Of a DNA stretch of 25,872 bases, positions 8,092 through 16,133 are shown one piece after another (the stretch's first letter is position 1; every line of letters begins with the position of its first letter). The DNA is from Lachnospiraceae bacterium (GTDB lineage: Bacteria > Bacillota > Clostridia > Lachnospirales > Lachnospiraceae): the NCBI GenBank assembly GCA_014804225.1, contig JAAVAF010000018.1:1-25872 (forward strand). The letters are read 5' to 3'. The notes beneath the pieces are model-generated. The model did not search any database, had not been told where the DNA came from, and saw only the letters and a list, made by a program, of their open reading frames with translations. A program made the position numbers and the translations under genes.

Positions 8092-10653
8092 ATGAAAAAT
8101 AAACCAACACGTTTTCTGATCATAAATCTTATCGTAGCAATTATTGTATGCATCGCTGTTTTTTCAATACAAACAATCAATATGGAGCAGAAAAGTGCAA
8201 AAACAATGAATGAAATTTGTGAAGCGTATATGTCGGGAATGAGCGATCAGATCACGCAGCACTTTGGTACGATTATGGAATTAAAGTTAGAGGAGGTAGA
8301 ATCATTTTCTCAAGATGTGTTGGAGAGCCCTGACGGAGATGATGAGATACGGCAAATGCTGATTAACCATGCGGAAAACAGAGAGTTTGACAGTATTGCA
8401 TATTATATGGAAGATGGTACTTTTGATATGATATATGGTAATCAGATTGTTTTGTCCGATTCTTATTTTACAATCTTTCTGGAAGCGATAGAAGACGGAG
8501 AGAAGAAAATTGCCTTAGGCGCCGATGATACAGGTAGTAAGATCATTTTGACCGGGGTTCCGATGTCTTACCAGACAGAGGGCGGAAAAAAGAGTGTTGC
8601 ATTGGTGGCCGGATTTTCTGTCAGTCATATTGCAGAGTTTTTTTCGGCGGGGTTAGATGACAACATGTTTTATACTGTAATTCGTCGAAACGGTGAAATT
8701 GTCGTTCAAAATGATAAAGAAGAATACGACAATTATTATGTAAAAGTTCAAAAGCACTGGGAGGAAGGAACAGGAGGAGCAGGAGGAACGCAGCAGGATT
8801 TGGACGAGTACATGGAAGAACTGGAAGCTGCCATGTATCAAAATACAGACTATGCAAGAGAGCTTGTTTTAAAGGAAGGAAGGCGTCGGTTATATTGCAA
8901 AACACTGCCAAATTCAGAGTGGTATCTGATACTGTCAATGCCCTACAGTATGCTTGATGAGTCGGTTGAAACCCTTAATACGGAGTGGACGCACACGGCA
9001 TTTTATAACAGTATTATTATAATTATTTTATTGTTAGCAGTATTTTTTGTCTATTATTATATGATACACGAGCAGATGAAAAACGTAAATGAGGCAAGGC
9101 GTGCGGCAGAGCGTGCAAACAAGGCAAAGAGCGAGTTCCTTTCCAATATGAGCCATGACATCCGCACACCGATGAACGGTATTATAGGAATGACGGAAAT
9201 TGCCATATCAAATATCGGAAATAATAAAAAAGTTGAAGAATGTCTGCGCAAGATATCTGTATCGGGCAAACATTTGCTTGGATTAATCAATGATGTTTTG
9301 GATATGTCCAAGATTGAAAACGGAAAAATGGTACTATCGATAGAGCAAATTGCATTGGCGGAATTGATGGAAAACGTAATGAGTATTGTGGTTCCTGCGG
9401 CGCGCGCAAAAAAACAGCGTATTGACCTGCATCTCTATGATATTTTGACGGAGAATGTATGGGGAGACAGCGTACGATTATGTCAGGTTATGATCAATCT
9501 TTTGGGAAATGCGGTTAAATTTACGCCTGAAGGTGGAATTATCCAGCTAAATCTGCATCAGGAAGTATCGCCAAAGGGAGACAATTATGTCCGGGTTCAT
9601 ATTCATGTTATTGATAACGGAATTGGTATGAGTCCGGAGTTTCAGAAGAGACTCTTTGAAGCTTTTGTACGTGAAGATAATGCCCGCGTTCAAAAAACAC
9701 AGGGCGCCGGTCTGGGTCTTAGTATCACAAAGTATATTGTTGATTCGGTAGGCGGTACGATTTCCGTGAAAAGCGAACTGGGAAAAGGTAGCGAATTTCA
9801 TGTCGTTTTTGATATGGAAATGGCGCCTGCTATCAAAGATGAAACAGAGCTTCCAGCGTGGAGAACGCTCGTAGTTGATGATGATGAAGTCTTCTGCGAC
9901 TGTACACTTGCTACTTTAAAATCGATGGGTATCGAGGCCCAGCCGGCACTGGATGGGAATGTGGCGCTGCAGATGCTTGATGAGCAGCATCAAAAAGGGA
10001 ATGACTATGAAATCATTATTGTAGACTGGAGACTGCCGGAAATGGACGGCGTAGAGCTGACACGTGAAATTCGCAAAATATATGGCAGTGCACCGCATAT
10101 TTTGATGATTTCCGCAGCGGACAACAGCGAGTTGGAGGAAAGAGCACGGCAGGCAGGAATTGACGCGTTTATTATCAAGCCGCTATTTAAATCGACATTA
10201 TATTATAACTTACATAAAATTATGGAAGATGCGAACAGTGCAAAGGAAACAAACGAAAATGAAAATTTTCATGGAGAACGTATTCTTGTGGCAGAAGACA
10301 ACGATTTGAACTGGGAGATTGCGAATGCGCTGCTTTCGGAATTAGGATTGCAGCTTGAACATGCTGAAAACGGACAAGATTGCGTTGATAAATTATCACA
10401 GTCGCCCAAAGGATATTATCAAGCGATTTTGATGGACCTTAGAATGCCTGTTATGACAGGATTTGAGGCGGCTGCGGCAATTCGTGCTTTGGAGCACGTG
10501 GACGCAAAAAGCATTCCGATTATAGCTATGAGTGCCGACGCATTTGATGATGATGTGCAAAAATGCAAGGAATGCGGCATGAATGATCATACATCGAAAC
10601 CGATCAATGTTGATAGTGTGGTGCATTTGCTACGGAAGTATCTTAAAATATAA
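8092..10653 (+). CDS. Membrane hybrid sensor histidine kinase with two receiver domains
   Basis: 853 residues from the ATG at 8092, which has GGAGG 6 bases upstream; a longer frame lacks such support. Order: TM1 (about 8-27), extracytoplasmic sensor region of about 270 residues of dCache-like size, TM2 (about 303-325), HisKA with phospho-acceptor H355 in MSHDIRTPMNG, HATPase with N-box QVMINLLGNAVKF and G-boxes DNGIGM and GAGLGLSI, receiver 1 (about 592-710, D645 in VDWRLPEMDG), receiver 2 (about 730-850, D782 in MDLRMPVMTG, Lys in SKPI). No HPt domain and no adjacent response regulator with a DNA-binding domain is present. The ligand cannot be read from the sequence. Confidence 0.92.
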   Translation: MKNKPTRFLIINLIVAIIVCIAVFSIQTINMEQKSAKTMNEICEAYMSGMSDQITQHFGTIMELKLEEVESFSQDVLESPDGDDEIRQMLINHAENREFDSIAYYMEDGTFDMIYGNQIVLSDSYFTIFLEAIEDGEKKIALGADDTGSKIILTGVPMSYQTEGGKKSVALVAGFSVSHIAEFFSAGLDDNMFYTVIRRNGEIVVQNDKEEYDNYYVKVQKHWEEGTGGAGGTQQDLDEYMEELEAAMYQNTDYARELVLKEGRRRLYCKTLPNSEWYLILSMPYSMLDESVETLNTEWTHTAFYNSIIIIILLLAVFFVYYYMIHEQMKNVNEARRAAERANKAKSEFLSNMSHDIRTPMNGIIGMTEIAISNIGNNKKVEECLRKISVSGKHLLGLINDVLDMSKIENGKMVLSIEQIALAELMENVMSIVVPAARAKKQRIDLHLYDILTENVWGDSVRLCQVMINLLGNAVKFTPEGGIIQLNLHQEVSPKGDNYVRVHIHVIDNGIGMSPEFQKRLFEAFVREDNARVQKTQGAGLGLSITKYIVDSVGGTISVKSELGKGSEFHVVFDMEMAPAIKDETELPAWRTLVVDDDEVFCDCTLATLKSMGIEAQPALDGNVALQMLDEQHQKGNDYEIIIVDWRLPEMDGVELTREIRKIYGSAPHILMISAADNSELEERARQAGIDAFIIKPLFKSTLYYNLHKIMEDANSAKETNENENFHGERILVAEDNDLNWEIANALLSELGLQLEHAENGQDCVDKLSQSPKGYYQAILMDLRMPVMTGFEAAAAIRALEHVDAKSIPIIAMSADAFDDDVQKCKECGMNDHTSKPINVDSVVHLLRKYLKI

Positions 10654-10700
10654 TGATTTATGATTGCCAAAATACATGAAAAACTCAAATGAAAAAACTA

Positions 10701-10729
10701 TTGACAATTCCTGACAGTGATGTTATTAT
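10701..10729 (+). promoter_or_regulatory. Promoter of the rplU operon
   Basis: TTGACA at 10701-10706 and TATTAT at 10724-10729 with a 17-base spacer, consistent with a strong housekeeping promoter for ribosomal protein genes. Confidence 0.8.
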
Positions 10730-10734
10730 TTATG

Positions 10735-10800
10735 AGTATGCCGCATAACTAGGTTTAAGTGTATTTGAAATACCACCAAAGTTAGCGAGTAATTATTTAG
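10735..10800 (+). ncRNA. Probable ribosomal protein L21 leader RNA
   Basis: The 5' UTR of rplU folds into an extended hairpin: TAACT and GGT at about 10746-10754 pair with ACC and AGTTA further on, capped by GTATT/AATAC around 10769-10780. Position and size fit the Firmicute L21 leader, which lets L21 repress its own operon. I judge this from hairpin shape and location only, not from a covariance search. Confidence 0.5.
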
Positions 10801-10810
10801 GAGGTGCAAT

Positions 10811-11116
10811 ATGTACGCAATTATTGCAACAGGTGGAAAGCAGTACAAGGTTTCTGAAGGAGATGTCATCAAGGTTGAGAAGCTTGACGCAGAAGTAGGA
10901 AACACTGTAACGTTTGACGAAGTGATTGCTGTTAGCAATGATTCTCTGAAAGTAGGCGAGGATGTAAAGAGTGCATCTGTTTCCGCTACAGTTATGGAGC
11001 AGGGCAGAGGCAAGAAAGTGATTGTCTACAAGTATAAGAGAAAGACAGGCTATCACAAGAAAAACGGTCATAGACAAGCATACACTCAGGTTAAGATTGA
11101 CAAAATCAACGCTTAA
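10811..11116 (+). CDS. rplU: 50S ribosomal protein L21
   Basis: 101 residues, normal length. It begins MYAIIATGGKQYKVSEGD and carries the L21 C-terminal signature KVIVYKYKRKTGYHKKNGHRQ, which contacts 23S rRNA. A strong AGGAGGTGCAAT site precedes the ATG. It is first in the conserved rplU-prp-rpmA operon, behind its own promoter and a structured leader. Confidence 0.98.
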   Translation: MYAIIATGGKQYKVSEGDVIKVEKLDAEVGNTVTFDEVIAVSNDSLKVGEDVKSASVSATVMEQGRGKKVIVYKYKRKTGYHKKNGHRQAYTQVKIDKINA

Positions 11117-11137
11117 GATGTTGTTTCGTTAAATAAT

Positions 11138-11494
11138 ATGACTACAGTCGTAATTTTTAAATCCAAGGACAGCTACAGAGGATTTACCTGTACAGGCCAT
11201 GCAGAGTTTGCCGCGTCAGGAAAAGATATTGTATGTGCATCTATTTCCGTTCTGGTTATCAATACGCTCAACGCGATTGAAACCTTTGCCGATGAGAAAG
11301 TCGATGTGACAGCCGAAGATGGTGTGATCGAGTGCCATTTTCCGAATGCGATCAATGACAAGACAAAGCTTTTGCTGGATACGATGCTGATGGGTTTAAA
11401 AGACATTGAAAAGAACTATGGAAAGCAGAAAAAGAAGGGTTTTTCAAAGAAAGAGAAACGCTATTTCGAGCTTATTATCAAGGATGTAGATTGA
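11138..11494 (+). CDS. prp: Prp, cysteine protease that trims ribosomal protein L27
   Basis: 118 residues, ysxB/Prp family. The catalytic pair is visible as H21 and C33 in GHAEFAASGKDIVCASIS. Prp removes the short N-terminal extension of L27 before it is assembled into the 50S subunit. The next gene encodes L27 with precisely that extension. The start at 11138 has almost no Shine-Dalgarno match (TTAAATAAT), unlike both neighbours. This may keep the protease far less abundant than the ribosomal proteins. Confidence 0.93.
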   Translation: MTTVVIFKSKDSYRGFTCTGHAEFAASGKDIVCASISVLVINTLNAIETFADEKVDVTAEDGVIECHFPNAINDKTKLLLDTMLMGLKDIEKNYGKQKKKGFSKKEKRYFELIIKDVD

Positions 11495-11535
11495 AGAATG
11501 AGAGATTTTTCAATCCACAAGAATGGAGGTTTACG

Positions 11536-11823
11536 ATGTTAAAATTAGAACTTCAGTTTTTTGCTCATAAAAAGGGAGTTGGTTCTACAAAGAATGGTAG
11601 AGATTCCGAGTCTAAAAGATTAGGTGCAAAGAGAGCAGACGGTCAGTTTGTGAAAGCCGGCAACATTTTATACAGACAGCGCGGAACAAAAATCCATCCG
11701 GGTATCAATGTTGGCAGAGGCGGCGACGATACATTATTTGCATTGGTAGATGGTGTACTCAGATTTGAGAGAAAAGGTCGCGATAGGAAGCAGGCTTCTG
11801 TTTATCCCGTAGAGGAGAAATAG
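11536..11823 (+). CDS. rpmA: 50S ribosomal protein L27 with cleavable N-terminus
   Basis: 95 residues from the ATG at 11536, preceded by GGAGGTTTACG. The N-terminus MLKLELQFFAHKKGVG contains the Firmicute Prp cleavage motif; cutting after the Phe-Phe would expose AHKKG, the tail that reaches the peptidyl transferase centre. The rest (GSTKNGRDSESKRLGAKR, RQRGTKIHPG, GGDDTLFALVDG) is standard L27. The operon ends 20 bases later in a strong terminator. Confidence 0.98.
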   Translation: MLKLELQFFAHKKGVGSTKNGRDSESKRLGAKRADGQFVKAGNILYRQRGTKIHPGINVGRGGDDTLFALVDGVLRFERKGRDRKQASVYPVEEK

Positions 11824-11842
11824 GACGATATAATCGATGCAC

Positions 11843-11873
11843 AAAGGCTTCAGGATTTACCTGAAGCCTTTTT
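11843..11873 (+). terminator. Rho-independent terminator after rpmA
   Basis: A perfect 12-bp stem (11843-11854 with 11860-11871), a 5-base loop ATTTA and a T-run. It closes the rplU-prp-rpmA operon. Confidence 0.95.
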
Positions 11874-11920
11874 AAACGATTGAGACACGACTGACACCTG
11901 GTTAGAAAGGTAGGTTATTC

Positions 11921-13216
11921 ATGTTTGCAGATAGGGCAAAAATTTATATCAGAAGCGGAAAAGGCGGTGATGGACACGTTTCTTTTCGGCGTGAAAAATA
12001 TGTGCCAAATGGAGGCCCGGACGGCGGAGACGGCGGCATGGGCGGAAGTGTCATCTTTGAGGTTGACGAAGGTTTAAATACGCTCACTGATTTTAGGCAT
12101 ATCCGGAAATATTGCGCTGAGGATGGCGAAAATGGTGCAAAGCGCAATTGCCGCGGAAAAAATGGAAAAGATATTATTGTAAAAGTTCCACCAGGAACCG
12201 TTATCAAAGAGCTTGAAACGGGAAAAATTATCGCAGATATGTCGGGAGATAACAATAGGCAGACTATTTTGAGCGGTGGAAAAGGCGGAAACGGCAATCA
12301 GCACTATGCTACGTCTACCATGCAGGCACCCAAATACGCGCAGCCGGGACAGCCCGCCAAGGAGCTTAATCTGTTTCTTGAATTAAAAGTCATTGCGGAT
12401 GTAGGTCTTGTAGGATTTCCGAATGTGGGGAAATCAACACTTCTTTCCAGAGTAACCAACGCACGCCCTAAGATTGCAAATTATCATTTTACGACATTAA
12501 ATCCCAATTTGGGTGTCGTTGATTTAGAAGGTGGTAAAGGTTTTGTTATTGCTGATATTCCGGGGCTTATCGAGGGAGCCTCTGAAGGCGTGGGGCTTGG
12601 ACACGAGTTTTTACGACATATAGAAAGAACGAAGGTTCTAATCCACTTGGTCGATGCCGCTTCAACAGAAGGAAGGGATCCAATTGAGGACATTGATGCG
12701 ATTAATAAGGAACTAGAGGCATATAATGCGGATATTGCAAAAAGACCACAGGTGATTGCAGCGAATAAGATTGATGCCATTTTTGATGTTGAAAACAATA
12801 ATCCTGTGCAGAAGATTAAGGATACGTTTGAACCAAAGGGTATTAAGGTGTTTCCGATATCCGCCGTTTCCGGTGAGGGGCTGAAAGAACTTTTATATTA
12901 TGTAAGCGATATGCTTGCTGAGATTGATGAGCCGCCTACCGTATTTGAACAGGAGTTTAATCCGGATGTGGATATTGTGGTAGGAAATGATCCGTATACC
13001 GTTGAATACGATAAAAAGAATGATGAATATGTCGTAGAAGGACCTCGGATTGAAAAAATGCTTGGATATACCAACCTTGATTCGGAGAAAGGATTTCAGT
13101 TCTTTCAGAAATTCCTCAAAGATAATGGGATTCTGGACGAGCTTGAAGCGCTTGGAATCGAGGAGGGCGCTACAGTGCGTATGTATGGATTAGCGTTTAG
13201 TTATTATAAAGAATAG
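11921..13216 (+). CDS. obgE: Obg GTPase (CgtA)
   Basis: 431 residues. Three domains are visible. The glycine-rich Obg fold covers about 1-158 (GGKGGDGHVSFRREKYVP is typical in form). The G domain has GFPNVGKST at 165-173, DIPGLIEG at 212-219 and NKID at 282-285. A C-terminal OCT domain covers about 355-431 (DEYVVEGPRIEKMLG). Obg is an essential GTPase that binds the 50S subunit and links ribosome assembly with stress signalling. The RBS is AGAAAGGTAGG. It follows rpmA, as in many bacteria, but a terminator separates the two. Confidence 0.98.
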   Translation: MFADRAKIYIRSGKGGDGHVSFRREKYVPNGGPDGGDGGMGGSVIFEVDEGLNTLTDFRHIRKYCAEDGENGAKRNCRGKNGKDIIVKVPPGTVIKELETGKIIADMSGDNNRQTILSGGKGGNGNQHYATSTMQAPKYAQPGQPAKELNLFLELKVIADVGLVGFPNVGKSTLLSRVTNARPKIANYHFTTLNPNLGVVDLEGGKGFVIADIPGLIEGASEGVGLGHEFLRHIERTKVLIHLVDAASTEGRDPIEDIDAINKELEAYNADIAKRPQVIAANKIDAIFDVENNNPVQKIKDTFEPKGIKVFPISAVSGEGLKELLYYVSDMLAEIDEPPTVFEQEFNPDVDIVVGNDPYTVEYDKKNDEYVVEGPRIEKMLGYTNLDSEKGFQFFQKFLKDNGILDELEALGIEEGATVRMYGLAFSYYKE

Positions 13217-13331
13217 TATGAAGAGAATTTCTAAGGTGCCAAAGGACACCACCTAAGAAATTCTAAGACTTCATACCGGAAGAAATGCATAGTGCATTTC
13301 TTCGAAAGCAAATCAAGAATGGAGAATTGAA
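13217..13331 (+). repeat. Two-hairpin intergenic element, copy C (obgE to yhbY)
   Basis: It begins directly after the obgE stop. The first is a long imperfect hairpin: TATGAAG at 13217-13223 pairs with CTTCATA at 13269-13275, and GAATTTCT at 13225-13232 with AGAAATTC at 13256-13263. The second is an 11-bp perfect hairpin (13279-13289 with 13293-13303, loop TAG). It then reads AAGCAAATCAAGAATGGAGAATTG into the yhbY ATG in two overlapping motifs shared with copy B. No U-tract follows, so simple termination is unlikely. Confidence 0.6.
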
Positions 13332-13622
13332 ATGACAAGTAAACAAAGGTCGTATTTAAAGGGACTTGCGATGAATATTGATCCTGTATTTCAAATCGGG
13401 AAAGCGTCCGTAACTCCTGAAAATGTTGATGCAATTTCAGAGGTATTCAATACACATGAACTGGTTAAAATTGCCGTCTTAAAAAACTGTATTGATGATC
13501 CGAAAGAAATCGCAAACACTGTTGCGGAGCGTACACATTCACAGGTTGTACAGGTGATTGGAAAGAAAATCGTGCTGTATAAGGCATTTAAAGAGAACCC
13601 AAAAATCATTTTACCAAAATAA
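13332..13622 (+). CDS. yhbY: YhbY-type CRM-domain RNA-binding protein
   Basis: 96 residues, a single CRM domain. It starts MTSKQRSYLKGLAMNIDPVF, has the family GKASVTPENVDAI stretch, and the helix and strand HELVKIAVLKN typical of YhbY. These proteins associate with pre-50S particles and probably help ribosome assembly, in keeping with the neighbouring obgE and rsfS genes. The ribosome site GGAGAA is supplied by the end of the preceding repeat element. Only 17 bases separate it from nadD. Confidence 0.93.
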   Translation: MTSKQRSYLKGLAMNIDPVFQIGKASVTPENVDAISEVFNTHELVKIAVLKNCIDDPKEIANTVAERTHSQVVQVIGKKIVLYKAFKENPKIILPK

Positions 13623-13639
13623 TAATAGGGGCTGATTTT

Positions 13640-14251
13640 ATGGAAAACGCTTGCACTAAGATTGGAATTATGGGTGGGACGTTTAATCCGATTCACAACG
13701 GACACCTGATTTTGGCAGATACCGCATTTCGTACGCTTGCGCTTGATAAGGTTCTTTTTATACCGAGTGGTAATTCTTATATGAAAGAAAATGTACTTGA
13801 AACAAAAAAGCGGGTAGAAATGGTGCGGATTGCCATAGAAAAATATCCGCAGTTTGCGTTGTCTCTTATAGAGGCGGACAGACAGGGGAACAGTTATACG
13901 AGCGAAACATTAGAGTGTCTTACCAAAGAAAATCCCAATGCGTGTTACTTTTTGATTATGGGTGCAGACTCACTGTTTCAGATTGAAACATGGTTTCAGC
14001 CAGAGAAAATCTTTTTGCTTGCAAAAATAGTCTGCACAGTGCGAGATAACTACGATATGGATAAAATCAGAAAAAAAGGACAACAGCTAAGGAAACTAGG
14101 CGCAGATATCATTTATCTTGATATGCCGAAAATAGAATTGTCATCGACAGATATCAGAGCAAAAGTGAAAAAGCAGCTTTCCATTTTGGAAGATGTTCCG
14201 GCGGAGGTTGCAGCTTATATACAACGGGAGCAGTTATACTGTGAAAAATAA
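13640..14251 (+). CDS. nadD: NadD, nicotinate-nucleotide adenylyltransferase
   Basis: 203 residues. It joins nicotinate mononucleotide and ATP to give deamido-NAD. The nucleotidyltransferase signature GGTFNPIHNGH is at 12-22 and the second signature SSTDIR at 168-173. The length is normal. The RBS is TAGGGGCTGATTTT. The last codons (Cys-Glu-Lys-stop) lie inside the first hairpin of repeat copy B, so the repeat, if mobile, has been accommodated at the gene's 3' end. Downstream yqeK is its usual neighbour. Confidence 0.96.
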   Translation: MENACTKIGIMGGTFNPIHNGHLILADTAFRTLALDKVLFIPSGNSYMKENVLETKKRVEMVRIAIEKYPQFALSLIEADRQGNSYTSETLECLTKENPNACYFLIMGADSLFQIETWFQPEKIFLLAKIVCTVRDNYDMDKIRKKGQQLRKLGADIIYLDMPKIELSSTDIRAKVKKQLSILEDVPAEVAAYIQREQLYCEK

Positions 14252-14317
14252 ATTTTTCACAGAGCAAATTTGTGCTTACGCTCAAATTTGCAAGTTACTC
14301 AAGAATGGGGATTTATA
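14239..14317 (+). repeat. Two-hairpin intergenic element, copy B (nadD to yqeK)
   Basis: Hairpin 1 has 11-bp arms (14239-14249 with 14252-14262, TGTGAAAAAT core) and overlaps the nadD stop codon. Hairpin 2 has 9-bp arms GCAAATTTG (14264-14272) and CAAATTTGC (14283-14291). The tail CTCAAGAATGGGGATT forms the ribosome site of yqeK. The hairpin arms and the tail resemble copy A; the tail is nearly identical to copy C. Confidence 0.62.
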
Positions 14318-14893
14318 ATGAAGAAGATTAAAAAATATCTGAAAAAACATCTGACAAAGGATCGATATCGGCATACGCTTGGTGTGGCATACACTGCGGC
14401 AGCGCTTGCCATGAAGTATAATCCAGACACTTCAAATGCCAATCTTGTGAAAAGGGCGCATTTGGCAGGGCTGTTACATGATTGTGCGAAGTGCATGAGC
14501 GACGAAAAAAAGCTTCACATATGCGATAAAAATAATATTTCATACACCCGTATTGAGGCACAGCACCCGTATTTGCTCCACGGAAAAGTTGGTGCATATA
14601 TTGCAAAAAAGAAATTTAAAATAAATGATAAAGATATTTTAGAAGCGATTACGTGGCATACCACAGGGCGTCCTGATATGTCACTACTTGAAAAAATTAT
14701 TTTCATAGCGGATTATATTGAACCATCAAGGAAACCGATTCCAGAGCTTGATTTGATTCGCAGACTTGCATTTGAAGATATTGATAAAACCATGGAGAAA
14801 ATTTTGTCAAACACACTCAAACATCTTAAGGAAAAGAATGTGCCCGTTGATGTGATGACGCAGACAACGTATGAAAGTTATAAAAAATATTAA
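14318..14893 (+). CDS. yqeK: YqeK, HD-domain symmetrical Ap4A hydrolase
   Basis: 191 residues from the ATG at 14318 (GGGGAT upstream; the longer frame runs back into the repeat). HD-domain metal ligands fit H19 (RYRHTLGV), H48 with H54-D55 (HLAGLLHDCAK), H83 and H88, and later AITWHTTG and IADYIEPSR. YqeK-family enzymes split diadenosine tetraphosphate symmetrically into two ADP. The nadD-yqeK-rsfS order is conserved in Firmicutes. Confidence 0.93.
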   Translation: MKKIKKYLKKHLTKDRYRHTLGVAYTAAALAMKYNPDTSNANLVKRAHLAGLLHDCAKCMSDEKKLHICDKNNISYTRIEAQHPYLLHGKVGAYIAKKKFKINDKDILEAITWHTTGRPDMSLLEKIIFIADYIEPSRKPIPELDLIRRLAFEDIDKTMEKILSNTLKHLKEKNVPVDVMTQTTYESYKKY

Positions 14894-14910
14894 GAAGGAG
14901 AGATGCACCT

Positions 14911-15258
14911 ATGAACAGCAGTGAAACAACTAATCATTTAAAACTTATTATTGATGCGCTTGAGGATAAAAAAGCTGAGAATATACAGATCATTGATATC
15001 AGTGAGCTTTCCATTGTGGCAGATTATTTTGTGATTACAAACGGAGCAAATAAAAGCCAGATACAGGCGCTTTCTGATAACGTTGAGGAAAAGCTTGCCG
15101 CCCAAAAGATTACTCCGCGAAACATTGAGGGTTATAATACGGCAAACTGGATCCTTATGGATTATAATGATATTCTTGTCCATATTTTTGATGCGGAAAG
15201 CCGTGGATTTTATGATTTGGAGCGTATGTGGCGTGACGGAAAAATTGTAGAAATATAA
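14911..15258 (+). CDS. rsfS: RsfS, ribosome silencing factor
   Basis: 115 residues, normal length. Family features include ISELSIVADYFVITNGANKSQ and the late WILMDYNDILVHIFDAESRGFYDLERMW. RsfS binds L14 on the 50S subunit and blocks joining with 30S when nutrients are short. It has a strong AGAAGGAGAG ribosome site, 17 bases after yqeK, and a strong terminator 16 bases after its stop. Confidence 0.97.
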   Translation: MNSSETTNHLKLIIDALEDKKAENIQIIDISELSIVADYFVITNGANKSQIQALSDNVEEKLAAQKITPRNIEGYNTANWILMDYNDILVHIFDAESRGFYDLERMWRDGKIVEI

Positions 15259-15273
15259 ATATTTATAGATTGA

Positions 15274-15316
15274 TAATGCCCATTTCGCAATGAGACGAAA
15301 TGGGCATTAATTTTTT
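15274..15316 (+). terminator. Terminator after rsfS
   Basis: A 13-bp perfect stem (15275-15287 with 15296-15308), extendable by one T-A pair, an 8-base loop, then TAATTTTTT. It ends the obgE-to-rsfS cluster. It could also work on the other strand for lexA, although the T-run favours the plus strand. Confidence 0.92.
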
Positions 15317-15384
15317 ACTCTATAGAATTTGCGATAGCGTAAATCATTAAAACCAAAAGTAAAGCTATTTAAAATTCTTAATGA

Positions 15385-16002
15385 TTAATTGTATAATCGA
15401 AATACACCGTATACCTTACCAAGTATTTCAACATTATCAAGAATAATTGGTTCCATATTATCGTTTTCCGGCTGGAGTCTGTAGTGACCGTTTTCCTTAT
15501 AATAAGTCTTAACGGTAGCAGAATCATCTACGAGCGCTACCACAGTATCACCGTTTGATGCAGTGTTGCAGACATTGACAAAGATGCTGTCGCCGTTGAA
15601 AATACCGGCATTCACCATACTGTCACCTTTTACGTGCAGAACAAACGATTCTCCTTTGGGAACCATGTCTGTCGGAATAGGGAAGTAGCCTTCAATATTT
15701 TGTTCTGCTAAAATCGGCAGACCGGCAGCAACCGTTCCGATAATAGGAAGGCTTGTCATCTCATGTCTTACCATCTGGAAGCTGTCATCCATAATTTCAA
15801 TCGCACGCGGCTTTGTCGGGTCGCGTCTTATGTAGCCGTTCTTTTCCAGTGTCTCTAAATGTGAATGAACAGATGAAGTCGATTTCAGGTTTACAGCCTC
15901 GCAGATTTCTCTTACAGCGGGCGGATAACCTTTTTTTAGTATTTCTGATTTGATAAACTCTAAAATATCCTTCTGTTTTGCAGTTATTTTTCCATATGCC
16001 AT
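15385..16002 (-). CDS. lexA: LexA, SOS repressor
   Basis: 205 residues. The N-terminal winged helix-turn-helix (PAVREICEAVNLKSTSSVHSHL, about 28-50) binds SOS boxes. The C-terminal S24 self-cleavage domain has the scissile A93-G94 bond (GTVAAGLPI), nucleophile S128 (GDSMVNAGI) and general base K165 (ATVKTYY). RecA-stimulated self-cleavage lifts repression. The ribosome site is AAGGAGG. It is transcribed away from a LysM membrane gene. The shared 200-base interval carries several SOS-box-like sites, implying autoregulation. Confidence 0.98.
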   Translation of the reverse strand: MAYGKITAKQKDILEFIKSEILKKGYPPAVREICEAVNLKSTSSVHSHLETLEKNGYIRRDPTKPRAIEIMDDSFQMVRHEMTSLPIIGTVAAGLPILAEQNIEGYFPIPTDMVPKGESFVLHVKGDSMVNAGIFNGDSIFVNVCNTASNGDTVVALVDDSATVKTYYKENGHYRLQPENDNMEPIILDNVEILGKVYGVFRLYN

Positions 16003-16028
16003 AGTGTATTGCCTCCTTTTCTATATCA

Positions 16029-16056
16029 ATCATACCACATATTTTGAAAAAGTCAA
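16029..16056 (-). promoter_or_regulatory. lexA promoter
   Basis: On the minus strand TTGACT (16051-16056) and TATGAT (16029-16034) are 16 bases apart, upstream of the lexA ribosome site. An SOS-box-like palindrome lies about 10 bases upstream of the -35. Confidence 0.6.
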
Positions 16057-16066
16057 ACATATATTC

Positions 16067-16080
16067 CGAAAAAAAGTTCG
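16067..16080. promoter_or_regulatory. Candidate LexA box 1
   Basis: CGAAAAAAAGTTCG differs at one position from the Gram-positive SOS consensus CGAAC-N4-GTTCG. It sits between the two divergent promoters. Confidence 0.6.
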
Positions 16081-16099
16081 AAAATTTTCAAAAAAGGCG

Positions 16100-16128
16100 T
16101 TGACAAACAAACAATCGTTCCCTATAAT
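16100..16128 (+). promoter_or_regulatory. Consensus promoter of the LysM gene with embedded LexA box
   Basis: TTGACA at 16100-16105 and TATAAT at 16123-16128 with a 17-base spacer are a perfect sigma-A match. The spacer contains CAAACAATCGTTCC (16108-16121), an SOS-box-like site (CAAAC-N4-GTTCC), so LexA would block polymerase directly. Confidence 0.8.
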
Positions 16129-16133
16129 AATAT

